A stretch of DNA of 64,000 bases, taken from NCBI RefSeq assembly GCF_003265705.1, contig NW_020312828.1, positions 59,770,212-59,834,211 of the forward strand. The letters run 5' to 3'. The notes below the pieces were generated by a model that saw nothing but the letters and a program-made list of their open reading frames with translations, ran no database searches and was not told the DNA's origin. Within the stretch, counting starts at the first letter, position 1, and each line of letters starts with the position of its first letter. Origin of the DNA: Callorhinus ursinus (lineage: Eukaryota; Chordata; Mammalia; Carnivora; Otariidae). The position numbers and the translations under genes were made by a program. Positions 53,151 through 64,000 of the stretch are shown here, one piece after another.

Positions 53151-55384
53151 CCATATCAAACAGTTTCTCCCTCAACATCTGGCTCTGAGATAATACAAGT
53201 ATTTATGGGGAGGACCACTTGTGTAGAGGGAAAAGGGAAGTGAGGATTTTAGTCATGGGCCAAAGGACAGTAACCTTGGGCGATTGCTGTCCTAGGGCAG
53301 TGGTTCATCAGAAGTGAGCAGTAAGGTAAGTGATTGCACTGAAAAAAGGAACACATATTGTCAGAAAGGAAGAAAAGACTGGGGAATAGGCTACTGTCAA
53401 ATCAAACTGCTTCCATCTATTTTGACACTGCATTCAAAAGCAAGACCTATTAGTTTAAATTACAAGTGCACAAGATTTCCGACGTCCATCATCTAATCCA
53501 GAAATTTCTGTCCCCGTAGTAGGCTGTTAGCATGTCGTCATTTCACAGGATGTGTGGGACTTCTCTAGTCGAGAATCAGATTATTGTTACAGTCTTTGTG
53601 AAAATAGAACAACACAGTGATAGAAAGCACAATTTAGATAACTATCTTCCTAATTATAGACTTCTGCATCATTAATGGCCTTAAAGTGTGACTGAGCTGA
53701 TGCCATGTGTTAGAAGTAGACAATAGTAAATCCATTTTTCATTTTCACAATTTCATTATAAGTTTACTAGAGTAAGAGAACCAAATGACATAGTAAAGTT
53801 TCAGGAAAAAAAAATAAGGAATCAAAAATAAGGAAAAGGTGCTAACAAGGCTCCAGGAATATCAGCTTTCTCTACACATTACATGCTGCTATTAGTAAAA
53901 ATACAAAATATAAACAAATTTTGGACATTTCAAGAGCACAAACTATCTGTTTTGTTGTGTAGAACAGAGTATAGTGTTGGGTGGTGCTAACTTCAGAGAA
54001 ATAAGAATGGGGACCACACGTGGCAAGATATGTCACTACTGCAGGTATTCTGGTGGCAGAATGTCCTCTGATTTGGGGGGGGTGATTTATTTTGGATGTT
54101 TTCTTTCAATCCTGAATCCAGCCAACTCTAATTTCGAGTAAAAGACGTTTCAGATATTGGTTAGGGTAGAGCTAGGTACTCTTCCAATGAAACTATTATT
54201 ACTGAAGCTCATTTATTGCTTCCATAAAGTCCAAACTCCTGTTCCTAATCAGCAAGTGGCCCCCCTCTCAACCCTTCTGCACTTCTGGTTCCACCATCTT
54301 CCACAAGATCCTGCCAAGATCATCATGATCCTCTGCACTAGGCCAGGGCAGAGGTGTGAGTGTGGGGAAGGCTCACCCACTGGAAGAGACACACCAGCAT
54401 CTCTCTACTCTCATGCAAATAGCTCCACTAGTGGAGCTCAGAAATGTAAATTCTGTTCAGCAACTGGGATGGTAGGGAAGTGGCTCACACAATCTGTTGA
54501 ACAAAGTTGTTGGTATTTCCTCCTGGTTTTCCCCCATCATCTCACTCACGGTTCATTTTCTTCCTACAACTCTCCATTAATAGTGAAATGTCTCCTAATT
54601 TCCCAAGCTTAGTATAGGTTTACAAAAACAAAATTTACAATTTATATCAATAGGTGATCGATAGATAAGTGTATAGCCATTCAAAAAAATTTACTATATA
54701 GAAATCATCTAGCTAATTCAGACACAAGATTTTTCTATCTCTTTGGTATTACTATTCTCCTTTTTCAATTTGATAGTAAGGTAAACTTACCGTTAAATAT
54801 TCCTGGTAACAATTTATCTTTTCTAGACACCTGAAAAGAAGACTTCCTTTTTAGTATTCACTTGCTAGCTCTTACTTTTAAAAGATAGGGACATGCCTTT
54901 GTAGCACCTAACTTGTCCCTTTAATAGTCAATGTAGTGTTAAAATGACTAGAGACATCGTTTCCTAAAGGAAACTAGAGTGCAGGGTCAAATGGTATACT
55001 TGCTTATATTGGTTGTCTGGTTCCTGTTGCAATGGTACTTCTATCCCATTGGAAGGCAGACCAGAGTTAGGACTTGACTTTCAGACAGGATAAAAGACAA
55101 TGACAGGGCTCAAATACTCTCTCTGTGACCAATATGACAGTCTTTCTTCATTGACCCTCATTGTCCATGCTTTATGAATAAGGTTTTTCTAGACACTATA
55201 ACTAAAAAGAAAACATCCAGTTTCTTAATATGCCTTCTCTAGTGAACCAGCCCTCCACTCCAAAGTCACAGGAAACCAATTTGCCTGAAGAACCAGACCT
55301 GGTTTTCAGTGTCTTCCCCAAAGCCAAACATTTCCAGGTTCATAAAGATTCTTTCATCTTAGTGGGTCTCTGCTAGAAGTTATT
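53151..55384. other. 2.2-kb unique stretch
   Basis: No transposon recognised. A 151-codon plus-strand frame at 54157-54612 has no recognisable domain and a length that chance can explain. Contains the 18-bp palindrome at 54421-54438. Confidence 0.45.
54421..54438. other. 18-bp perfect palindrome
   Basis: AGCTCCACTAGTGGAGCT equals its own reverse complement, with no spacer. The flanking bases are not complementary, so it stops there. Confidence 0.95.
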
Positions 55385-55400
55385 TCACATAAACATTTTT

Positions 55401-55594
55401 TAAAGATTTTATTTGTTTACTTTAGAGAGCAAGAGAGAGAAAGAGTGGGGGCAGTGGTAGAGGGAGAGAATCCCTAGCAGACTCCGTGCTTAGCATGGAC
55501 CCTGATGCAGGGTTGGATCTCAAAACCCTGAGATCATTACCTGGGTCAAAATCAAGCATCAGAGGCTTAACTGACAGAGCCACCCAGGCACCCC
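55401..55594 (-). mobile_element. CAN SINE, older subfamily, antisense
   Basis: AAAGATTTTATTTGTTTAC, GA-rich body, reversed head with the longer AAAATCAAGCATCAGAGGC segment, ending GAGCCACCCAGGCACCCC. Diverged target duplications TCACATAAACATTT (55385-55398) and TCATATAAACGTTC (55595-55608). Confidence 0.93.
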
Positions 55595-55608
55595 TCATAT
55601 AAACGTTC

Positions 55609-56034
55609 TAAAGAATTTTAATAAACATTCTGTATGCCTCTTAAGAGAGACACTTAAGACAGGTTTCCTCCATTCCTTTATTAGGATAATTAGCAGGACA
55701 ATGGATTGGCCCATCTCCTCTCTGAGTTCTCCTATAGGACATACTTTGACCTTATCAACTCTTTTTATTTGTTTGTTTGTTTGTTTGTTTTTTAATAGAT
55801 CAAAGAGTCCTGGTCCCCAAAACTTGTGATGGAATGACGTTCAGGACAGAGAAACACAGGAGGAGTTCTTATATGTAACCTTTTGGAAGAAAAGACTACT
55901 TTATCTATATTTAATGCACCAATCTCACTAAGATCAGGTATATTGTAAAATTCATCAAAATGTGTTTTTTTGAGACATATATAGATGTTTTTAAAATCTC
56001 TTTTAAGCTTTGTATTTATTTTTTGTATTTATGT
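55609..56034. other. Unique stretch with a (TTTG)n repeat
   Basis: No gene recognised. TTTG units at 55768-55790. Confidence 0.45.
55768..55790 (+). repeat. (TTTG)n microsatellite
   Basis: Five to six TTTG units, then T6. Confidence 0.9.
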
Positions 56035-56715
56035 GTTTATTATTTCATTGAGGTATAATTAACAAATAAAATTGTATATATTTAAAGCATACAATATGAT
56101 TTGATAAACATATAAATTGTGAAATGATTACCATAATCAAGTGAACACATCCATCCCTTCACAGTTACCTTTTTTTGGGGAGGGGGGTGAGAACACTTAA
56201 GATCCACTCTCAGCAAATTTTAAGTATACACAGCTTACTAACTATAGGCACTACACTGTACATTAGATCATTAGGACTTATGCATCTTATAACTGAAAGT
56301 TATACCCTTACACCAACCTCTCTGCATTTCCCCCAGCCTCCCTAGCCCCTGGCAACTACCATTCTCCTCTCTGTTTCTATGAGTTCAGCTTTTTTTTTTT
56401 TTTTTTTTTTCTTCCAGATTTCACATATAAGTGGTACCATACAGTATTTGTGTTCTCTCTCTGCTTCTCTCTCTGTCTGGCTTATTTCACTTAGCATAAT
56501 GCCCTTCAGTTTCATCCATCTTCTCACAAGTGGCAGGATTTCTTTCTTTTTTAATGGATGAATACTATTTCACTATGTCTATACACCACACTTTTTTTTA
56601 TCCATTCATCCACTTATGGGCACTTAGGTTGCTTCCACATCTTGGTTACTCTGAATAATGCTGCAATGAGCAGAGAAGTGCAAGATATCTTTTCAAGATA
56701 TTGATTTCTTGATCA
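56035..56715 (-). mobile_element. L1M LINE 3' end (antisense)
   Basis: Reversed L1 3' terminus (CATTGAGGTATAATTAACAA, GATTACCATAATCAAGTGAA), 3' UTR (GATCCACTCTCAGCAAATTT, CCCCTGGCAACTACCATTC), then ORF2 end (TGGCTTATTTCACTTAGCAT, ATAATGCTGCAATGAGCAG). The residues M-L-S-E-I-S-Q-T-E read from the minus strand are an L1 ORF2 C-terminal signature. A T run at 56390-56411 is an expanded internal A stretch. Confidence 0.92.
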
Positions 56716-57470
56716 ATAATTAAATAAATAAAAGCTTTCATTTAGTGAAACTTGTTTTGGACTAACAAAGGCAGGACTAACCTGATTCAGTAACATCCAA
56801 ATTAGAGAATATTTAAATAAAATCCAGTTTTCTTACAGTCAAATCATCATAAGTAAAGAATAAACAAGATGCCTTTCTCATTTGCTTGAAAGAAGAGGTA
56901 GTCAGCTTTGGCATTTACCAGGATACAAAAAAATGTAAATCCTTTTTACATTTGTTCTCTCTGAAAATTAGACATTAATTCTATGATTCTCTTCCCCTTA
57001 CCTAGATGTACTGTCATTTATGTAGAATCCTCCTGCTTTAAGGATAGTGGGAGATAAGTTTTAGGTCTACCCTAACAGAATTATCTCAATTTCAGATTTA
57101 GTCCTACTGAATTATTAAGTTGTCTTGAGAATAAAGTTAGACTTAAATTTTATTTGTTAAGCATCTATTTCTAAGATTTTAAGCGTTAGCCTTTCCAATG
57201 CAATTTTTAATCATTTCATATGGTTCCTCGTTCCTCAATAAAGACAGTGTTGTGAGAGTCGTTTGTAGTAAGATCAGATATTTCCTTCATTCCATCTGTT
57301 ACAGGAAGTGTGGAAGGAAACGTTAGAGGAAAGATAACTGAGGGAATGGATAAGGAGGTGTGACAAGGATGCTACTCCAAATTGCAAATAAACAAGAATG
57401 GGCAATTAGCAGAGCAAAACTAAGCTACCTGATCGTAAGTGAAACCCAGTAGCTCCTAAAGCAGATAGAA

Positions 57471-57517
57471 AAGTGTCCTTCTGCACCAGGAGAAAGTGCC
57501 CTTCGCACTGGGGAAGA
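57471..57517 (+). repeat. Diverged ~23-bp tandem duplication
   Basis: AAGTGTCCTTCTGCACCAGG and AAGTGCCCTTCGCACTGGGG are adjacent and alike apart from one gap and a few transitions. Confidence 0.65.
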
Positions 57518-58736
57518 ACCATAAGGCTTACTGGGCTACGTTTGAAATCTAAACCTGTCCTGTTCCCTCCTGGATTCTAGCATCAGTTCCTTTTCTTGAG
57601 CTTCTATTTGATGCGTAACTTGACAGGACAATTCGGTGGTTTGGCTAGAACCTGGCTGAAACATGTATCAAATGTTTAGTGGCTTCTACTTGCCACGGTT
57701 CAGCAGTTTTCATTTTTAAATAGGTATTAATCTTGTTGAAATATTTACTTTATTGTGGTGAGTTGCAATATTTCCCTGTTCTGCCAATGAGATTCTGTGG
57801 TAAGATTAGCTCTGCCTTTTTAATGAAAATGTTTCTAGAAGTTTACTTTATGGGTGCTGTCTTATCAATCACTCAGTTATTCATTCACATGGAATACAGA
57901 TAAATAGAAATACCATCAACAATGAGAAAACTTCAAAAAATCATAGCTTATTATAGATACATAGCCCAAAGTTTGGCTGTATTAAAAAATGGCTTTTAAA
58001 TTTAAAAGTTCCTAGCTTCTAACTTTTTTATTTTTTAAAATTATTCCCAGAGACTAAATCTAGTGGAAGCTATTTTCCCCTTTTCATTCACAAATTTCTT
58101 TCTTAATCTCCAAAATTTCCCATAATAATGATCATTTTCTATATCAGTGATTCCTGAACTTTGGGATTTTACCTACAAGAAAATACTTTTTAAATAAATA
58201 AGAACTGGAAACCAATAATAGGATTGGCAAACCTTTTTGCTAAATTCACATAGTACAAAAATAACTATAACAATTGTCATCATTTTCTCATAGAACAAAA
58301 GATACTTTTGTACCAAAATAAATCAGTATTATTTTTATGAAAAAGCTTGCTACATCATGCTTACTTTTCACATTCTGTCATTCTTTCACAGATCAGTACA
58401 AACACATGTGCTGATCTATGAGAATCTCTCTTTCCTACTATATGATCACAAAATATTATTACTTTGTTAATTTCATACTGTTTCCTATTTAACATACTTT
58501 TCAATATACTTGAAATGTTCCTATGTGTTTAAGGACATTCCTTTCAGTGACATCAGTCTCTTATACTCTAATGTATGTATAGATAGAGAGGCAGCTCTAA
58601 TTGAATGAATAAATTGCACAAATACAGTGGAGTATCTACAAATCCTCTCTACAGAAAAGGAGAATATTTTTCCTCTATTTCTTCAAAAGAGAAATTATTA
58701 TGATTATATAGTGCTGTACACAGTTACTAATTTGCT

Positions 58737-58776
58737 CATGAATAAGTGAACTTATACATGAATAAGTGGATAAGTA
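58737..58776 (+). repeat. 20-bp tandem duplication
   Basis: CATGAATAAGTGAACTTATA followed by CATGAATAAGTGGATAAGTA. The first 12-13 bases are identical and the rest diverged. Confidence 0.75.
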
Positions 58777-59204
58777 GACCTTGCTTAAGATCTACTTGTT
58801 AAGCAGCAGTCCTCTGAATGAGCTTTTCTCAGTTGGGAGAGCTGGACACCCTCACTGAAATGGCAAGATGGCAGGGGTGGAGGGGGCATTCCTTAGAAAT
58901 ACTTTGAAGGTACATTTGAAGGATATAATCTTACCATCATCCCCATAGGTTAAGCCATAGAAGGATCCTTCCTCATGAGTACAGAATATAGATTTTAGGT
59001 TTAGGAACCATAGGAGCAGTAAAATCTGAACTTTTAAGAAAGCGACCCACCATTAAATTAACAAAGCTTTCTATCCTGTACCTTCATTTTCCTCTCAATA
59101 CCAACTGGCATATTTTTTCCTTTGTTTTGTGTCTTTTCTTAACTTCTGCTTCTTCATTGTTTCTGCTTCCTAAAATTCCATCTTATAAAATAGCATAATA
59201 ATAA

Positions 59205-59420
59205 GGGTCACGGGTTATAAAGTGATATAAATCTGAATTTAAATGCAAGTTTTGCCAATGGTTAACTGTTCAGATTGTAATATACTTCATCTCATTGAAT
59301 TTCAGTTTCATGAACTATAAGATAAAATGAAAGTAGTAACTAATTTAAATTTAATGAATGAGATAATACTAGTAAAATAGCTGCTTTATTGGAAATGGTT
59401 AGTATTGTTGACCATTATTT
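59205..59420 (+). mobile_element. MIR SINE relic (sense)
   Basis: ATCTGAATTTAAATGCAAGT, GCCAATGGTTAACTGTTCAG, ATTTCAGTTTCATGAAC and ATGAATGAGATAATACTAGT are in MIR order at low identity. Confidence 0.6.
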
Positions 59421-61664
59421 TATTACTATGCCTAAGAACTATCACGGTTCTGACTTGACTCAGCATTATTTGGAAGTTTTGGCTCCCATGCTAACACCAT
59501 TATTATTTCTGTATTACCCCATTTAAGTTCCCAAGAAAATAATCTATTGACTATGATAATAAATCTATCTTCCATAGCAGGACAATTTATAGGTGTATGG
59601 TTAGCCGATAGATTAGCTGTCTTGGGTTAGTTATCCAGTCTTGTCCTAATGGCTGTGGGAGGCAGGTAGATGTACAGATGCACTAGCTAATGCAAAATAT
59701 AGTCTCATAAATTTCCCCCTTTAGTAGTATCCTCAGATAGGGCTGTCTCACTTAGAAAGAGCTGTGAGTAGAACAGATTTTAACTGACATGTTGAGTTTA
59801 TTCACCAAGAAAGAATCCAGAAGATACTCTATTTTGAAGTACATGAATTGGTGATCTTATCCTCTAATCAACTATTTGTATAATATTGTGGTTTGAAAGA
59901 TCCTGGTATCTCACTGGTATTTTTATGGTATATAAATATGGCCTGCTAAAGCTAAGAAATGTAAACCGAGCAAAGTGAACCAAACATACATGTAGTTAAA
60001 GTTAAACCTGTAGACATGTTTAGCCCAGGTTCATTCTGACATATGGGCAGAAAATTTAGTTAGTTTGTTCTTACCATATCCAAACCCATGATAATGTCCT
60101 GCTTTGGAAGACAGAGATACAGAAACAGTATAATTACTGATGGAAAACTAGTGCAGATAAAATAAGAATAACCTAAGCTTTAATTCAAACCTCAAACCAT
60201 AAGCCCAACCCAAGACTTTTTTTAGTTTCATATAGGTTCAGATAACTTTGGACTTTAGAAAACATCATTTTCTCAAAGGGACATTTCTTACTTTGTACGC
60301 TTTAAGAATAAACAGAGTAAATATAGAATATAGGGACAACTCCTGTTCAGAACGTTGGTTCCTGGCTGGGCTTTTGCAATTGCTTGCCAGCTGATGAGGT
60401 AGAACAAACAGAGAATGCAAGGGTTTAGGTAATCCAATTTAACACTCATATCGACTCCCTGGAAGAGCCTAAAACACTATCAAATGATATGAAATTTAAT
60501 CTTAAAAAAAAAGAAAACTATAATTATATAATATCTAATCTACAAGGGCAGGTATAGATTAAAATTCTCCATTTGTATACATCTCTACCTGTTTTCTTTA
60601 TGCTTTCTGACAAATTTCAGTGGATTTATATGACAATAGGATTTTCTTTCTAACCCTCTTCTGTCATTTTTTTCTATTTTCTTCCTCTATCTCCCTCTCT
60701 TCTATTCCTTCCCTTTTCTCCTCTTCCTCTTCTTCCCCTGTATTAAGCAATGGCTGAATGCACAGTATTCTGATAGGAGAGTCAGAGGAGTATTATCACA
60801 CTCCTTTGATCCAGCAAGTACATCACCAGGTACTTAGTTTTCCCCTAAATGGAGGGCCTGCAGAAGACAACAATTGAGACTATCTCTCTCTAATTGACTT
60901 TAGAGTGAAATTTTCTTATACTTTTCCTTTTCCCTTCATTGGAAGTACCTACAAATTTGTATTACCTAGGCATACTTCCTGATGAGACTGGTTGAAGATC
61001 TATTATTTGTCTGTCTAGCCCCCTCCTTCCCTTAAGAAACTGTTTCTTTCCCAAAGCTCTATGTGATTCTGATGAGAATTGTTATCCAGGCCAGGGGTTG
61101 ATAGGTCCAGACATAGGCCCAAACAGAGATAGGTAGGGTTATTTCAAGTTTTTTTAATGCACTTAAAGGGAAAAAGGCAGCCTCTTCCCAGTGGTCATGT
61201 TCCTGGTAATATGGAGAGAGCCAGTCTGAGAATAAAATCAACTCTCCACAGAAAGGGGGAGATGAAAGTCAGTGAAGAGTCCTGGTGCTATTTGTGCTCT
61301 TGCTTCTAATTGTGCCTGAGGCAGAGAGTAAAAGCCCAACCATACTACACTTGACTATTGAGAATATGAGACATTCATGGGAGAGTGAGCAATAATCAAG
61401 TCATGACTGAGCAGAGTATGCCCATCTTTAAATTTAATTCTTTTTTTCAGCTTGATTAGTTCAATAGGGTTGATCTTATTATAATGAAGGTGCCCTGAAT
61501 ACATTAAAAACTGAAGCACAGATAGTTCAAGAGGGTGCTAGGCATAAGAGAAAATCTGTGTCTGGTGGACACAAAGGGGATTTAATTGTCTCGAGGGGTG
61601 TGCCTATCACAGATTCTCAAAGAAAAGATGGATGATTTTAAACAATGAAATGACCTAATCATCA
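59421..61664. other. 2.2-kb unique stretch
   Basis: No gene or transposon recognised. CT-rich low complexity at 60655-60740. Confidence 0.45.
60655..60740 (+). repeat. CT-rich low-complexity tract
   Basis: Mostly C and T with scattered A and G, about 85 bases. Confidence 0.75.
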
Positions 61665-61890
61665 GACAGACTTTGGTTCAAATTCTGGTTCTGCCTTTTA
61701 GGAATTGACTGACTTTGAGTGAGTTACTTGACCTCTGTATTTCTATTTTTTATTTTTTATTTTAAAATGAGACAAAAATACTACCCCACTTGTGGAGTTG
61801 TTTGAGGGCTAAAAATGCCACTTGTGTACAGCTCTCAGAAGAGCATGGTACATAGTAAATGCTCAATAAATGGCGGTCACTGTTGTTGAT
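61665..61890 (+). mobile_element. MIR SINE relic (sense), near full length
   Basis: TTGGTTCAAATTCTGGTTC, AGTGAGTTACTTGACCTC, ACCCCACTTGTGGAGTTGTT, GAGCATGGTACATAGTAAAT and GCTCAATAAATGGCGGTC reach the MIR 3' end. The best-preserved MIR here, with a T/A-rich insertion at 61742-61766. Confidence 0.92.
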
Positions 61891-62269
61891 TCCTGTTCTG
61901 AGGGAACTGTAAAAGAGCAAGCTTCTCCATTCAGTTTGATTCCTCGCTGAAGCAGTAAATAGGTAGAGTGTAATCCCACATGTTCTCCCTCTGGCTAGAG
62001 GGAGGAGTAACTGCCAATGAAACCAATTGTCAGGGGTGGTGCACAACTGAAGTCAACCAGTGCAGATGGTGATGGATTGGTGTTGGGAAGACCATGGACC
62101 AAAGAGGAAGGAAGATATTTGAAATTGATTAATCATGCTTTGATATGTCATCTCCTCTGGTGGTAAGAATTGGGCAAAGTATATAGAGCCAAGTCTTATA
62201 AACTAATGTCCTTCACTTTATGTGTACCATAATTTATGTAGGAACACCAGCTCCTTCATATCAAGGGTC
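61891..62269. other. Unique short stretch
   Basis: Nothing recognised. A 94-codon minus-strand frame ends inside the MIR and is not convincing. Confidence 0.4.
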
Positions 62270-62395
62270 TACTTATTCATTCAACAGATTTTCATTGATC
62301 CCCCATTATAGGTCAGGAATCGTGCTGAGCACCATGTTGAAAAGAAGAATGATGATCCTCTGTCCTCACAGGGCTTCCAGTTAAGTTAGTTTCCT
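62270..62395 (-). mobile_element. L2 LINE 3' end (antisense)
   Basis: ACTTATTCATTCAACAGATT, TTCATTGATCCCCCATTATA, AGGTCAGGAATCGTGCTGAG and CCTCACAGGGCTTCCAG match the reversed L2 terminus. Confidence 0.8.
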
Positions 62396-63381
62396 TGGTC
62401 CTTCATTATGACTGATACTCATTTTCAGGGAGTTGCCTCCATGATCCCTATAACTATTTTATAATTAATCTTTCCCCAAAGAATACAGTGTGTTTGCTTA
62501 AGAAGTAATTGGGTCTGGCTGTATTTGTATCATCAAAGATTGAATACAACTGAGAAATCATTATTTCCAATGTAAGCTATTTTGCTCTGTGTTTTTCTTC
62601 ACCGGCCTTGGTAACAACCTGGAAAATGGTCTGGTGCTTTTCTGATGCTGATTTTGATGTCTACTTTTGCTGTCAACTCTTCCAAACACTATGTGACACT
62701 GCCACTTATTTTCAGTGGTTTCTGGCACAAAGCTCAGGAATAATTAAATGAAAGCATATCAACCCCCAAAATGCTATTTTTGTACTCCCCACCATAAGCT
62801 TTTGACTACCTACCAGCACTATTTTTTTTTTCTTCTTCTTTTTATCAAAAAGAGACATGTTCACCATATTTCTAAAATAACATATTAGAGGAAAGCAGTC
62901 CACACAGGAGAGACTGGTAGTTTTCAGAGTACATTTGAAATGCTCAAAATGTTATTTTGAATTGGTATCAGGGGTCTCCAAGTTACTTACAATATAATTA
63001 GAATTTATACATGAAAAATTGCTGTGGGAAAGAGGGCAACTATTCTGTGATTTCTATTTTGAAGATAAAAAAATTGACACACCCCAGTTATAGTCATATG
63101 ACAAATCAGTAAGTAGTGTTGTCAAGGAGAGAATCTCGTCAAAACTTCTAGTCAAATGTGCCATCTACTTCATCATAATGAAATTGAAATATATGAATAT
63201 AATAATGTTGTCAATTCAATGAATCACTTGCTTCATTATCTTCGAGTTCTACCTCCCGTGACCTATGTAGGCTATTAAGCTAAGATTAAATAATGAGTTA
63301 CCTACTGAACTTTAGAACAATTTATGCTTTGCCCCAAACTGACCTATGTCCAATAAGAGCAAGTACAGAGAAAGGTGACTT
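62396..63381. other. Unique non-coding stretch
   Basis: About 1 kb, no gene or repeat recognised. Confidence 0.45.
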
Positions 63382-63430
63382 TACACATGTGTACACATGT
63401 CCACACATGCAAATGCACATGTACTCATGA
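63382..63430 (+). repeat. CACATG-rich imperfect repeat
   Basis: ACACATGTGTACACATGT followed by CACACATGCAAATGCACATG. Repeated CACATG/ACATGT motifs, partly self-complementary, alternating purine-pyrimidine. Confidence 0.75.
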
Positions 63431-63455
63431 AAAGAAGAGATAAAGAAGCATATGG

Positions 63456-63457
<2 letters not shown>

Positions 63458-63492
<35 letters not shown>
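63458..63492 (+). repeat. Poly(A) run of 35 bases
   Basis: Thirty-five uninterrupted A. No SINE or L1 body upstream and no flanking target duplication. Confidence 0.97.
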
Positions 63493-63493
<1 letters not shown>

Positions 63494-63619
63494 CCTTTCA
63501 AATGAACCTACACTGGTTATCATAATGAAAGAAATCTCCTTTCTCCTTAGAGCATATTCAAATTTTAGAAGAAAAATGGCTTGAGAGAGAGAGAGGGAGA
63601 GAAAAGAACTAACATTGAA

Positions 63620-63835
63620 GAGCCAATTACATTCCAGTACTTGAGCTAGGCTTGTTATGTGGATCATCATATTTTAACCTCTCACATACTTTGTGGCAGC
63701 TCTCATATTCAATATGTACATAGGAGTTTACAAAGCTTAAGAAGGCTGGGTAGTTGCTAAAATTCATACAGATAGTAAATAATAATCCAGAATGCACATC
63801 TCAGTTCTAACTGACTCCAAAGCCTATTTTTCCCT
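63620..63835 (-). mobile_element. MIR SINE relic (antisense)
   Basis: TACTTGAGCTAGGCTTGTTA, GGATCATCATATTTTAACC, AGTTGCTAAAATTCATACAG and GTTCTAACTGACTCCAAAGC match reversed MIR from core to tRNA head. Confidence 0.7.
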
Positions 63836-64000
63836 TTTAAAGCATATTGTGTAATGATGACCAATTATTAGGATAAAATTGTAGGGTTCTGCTTTTGTTG
63901 CTGCTGAATAGTTTGGGGCTATCAGCTTACATTATATCTCTAGTAGTTTATCTATAACATGGTGTCCAGTAGAAAATTCTTCGAGAATTTTCTGGGGCTT
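63836..64000. other. Unique end of window
   Basis: Nothing recognised. Confidence 0.4.

Larger units (their letters stand above)
56716..59204. other. 2.5-kb unique stretch
   Basis: No gene or confident transposon. A diverged tandem pair lies at 57471-57517 and a 20-bp duplication at 58737-58776. Text at 58146-58165 (CAGTGATTCCTGAACTTTGG) recalls a hAT element end, but no partner end is found. Confidence 0.45.

Noticed and set aside
54157..54612. 151-codon plus-strand frame as a possible gene
   Set aside because: No domain, no conserved motif, and a length expected about once by chance in this window.
56342..56527. 61-codon minus-strand frame with a lysine run
   Set aside because: C-terminal L1 ORF2 relic with an expanded A stretch.
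58146..58320. Possible hAT element starting CAGTGATTCCTGAAC
   Set aside because: No matching right end or target duplication.
1..64000. CRISPR arrays, operons, bacterial mobile elements, phage or plasmid features
   Set aside because: Carnivore SINEs and L1 throughout show mammalian nuclear DNA; no spaced identical repeats of CRISPR type and no operon-like gene order.
1..64000. Dog origin
   Set aside because: No copy of the young dog SINEC_Cf type was seen; the SINE heads fit non-canid caniforms better. Not proven from one window.

Overview
This is non-coding nuclear DNA from a carnivoran mammal. The decisive evidence is a set of eleven tRNA-Lys-derived CAN SINEs (SINEC type) with their G/A-rich or CT-rich body and AATAAA-rich tail, plus three to four copies of the carnivore L1 3' end. 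I see none of the young SINEC_Cf copies typical of dog. The SINE heads look like those of non-canid caniforms (bear, seal, mustelid type). That lineage call is an inference. The sequence is AT-rich with no CpG island.

I find no protein-coding exon, tRNA, rRNA, snRNA, CRISPR array or other functional gene that I can defend. All open reading frames are short (longest 173 codons), about what chance gives in 64 kb. Several lie inside SINEs, L1 tails or simple repeats. The window is best read as intergenic or deep-intronic sequence.

Layout. 1-14.6 kb: scattered MIR and L2 fossils, two young SINEs (4.6 kb, 9.8 kb), a short L1 tail (6.25 kb) and an unexplained GC-rich patch (6.96-7.4 kb). 14.6-19.8 kb: almost repeat-free, the best candidate block for conserved regulatory DNA. 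19.8-22.4 kb: a SINE, a 510-bp L1 tail with a duplicated 3' UTR, a 163-base pure pyrimidine tract and a (TG)21 microsatellite. 24.3-29.2 kb: the densest transposon cluster, with a 35-bp L1 scrap, an MLT1 LTR, a fossil ERV-L segment in the region of its dUTPase, an L3/CR1 relic and three SINEs. 29.2-41.8 kb: L1M, L2, MIR, MER5A and MLT1 fossils, several nested. 42.4-43.4 kb: two SINEs in tandem at one site, then an inverted third. 44.9-47.7 kb: mostly unique sequence with a perfect 28-bp tandem duplication. 47.7-53.2 kb: L2, L1 and MIR relics, one L1 nested in an L2. 53.2-64 kb: mostly unique sequence with a SINE (55.4 kb), an antisense L1 tail (56.0-56.7 kb), a few MIR/L2 pieces and a 35-base A run near the end.

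No genes work together here. The readable story is insertion history: L2 and MIR first, then MLT1, ERV-L and MER5A, then L1M, then carnivore L1 and CAN SINEs. Repeat families were named from recalled consensus patterns, without a library search, so subfamily names are approximate and boundaries may be off by tens of bases for the old elements.
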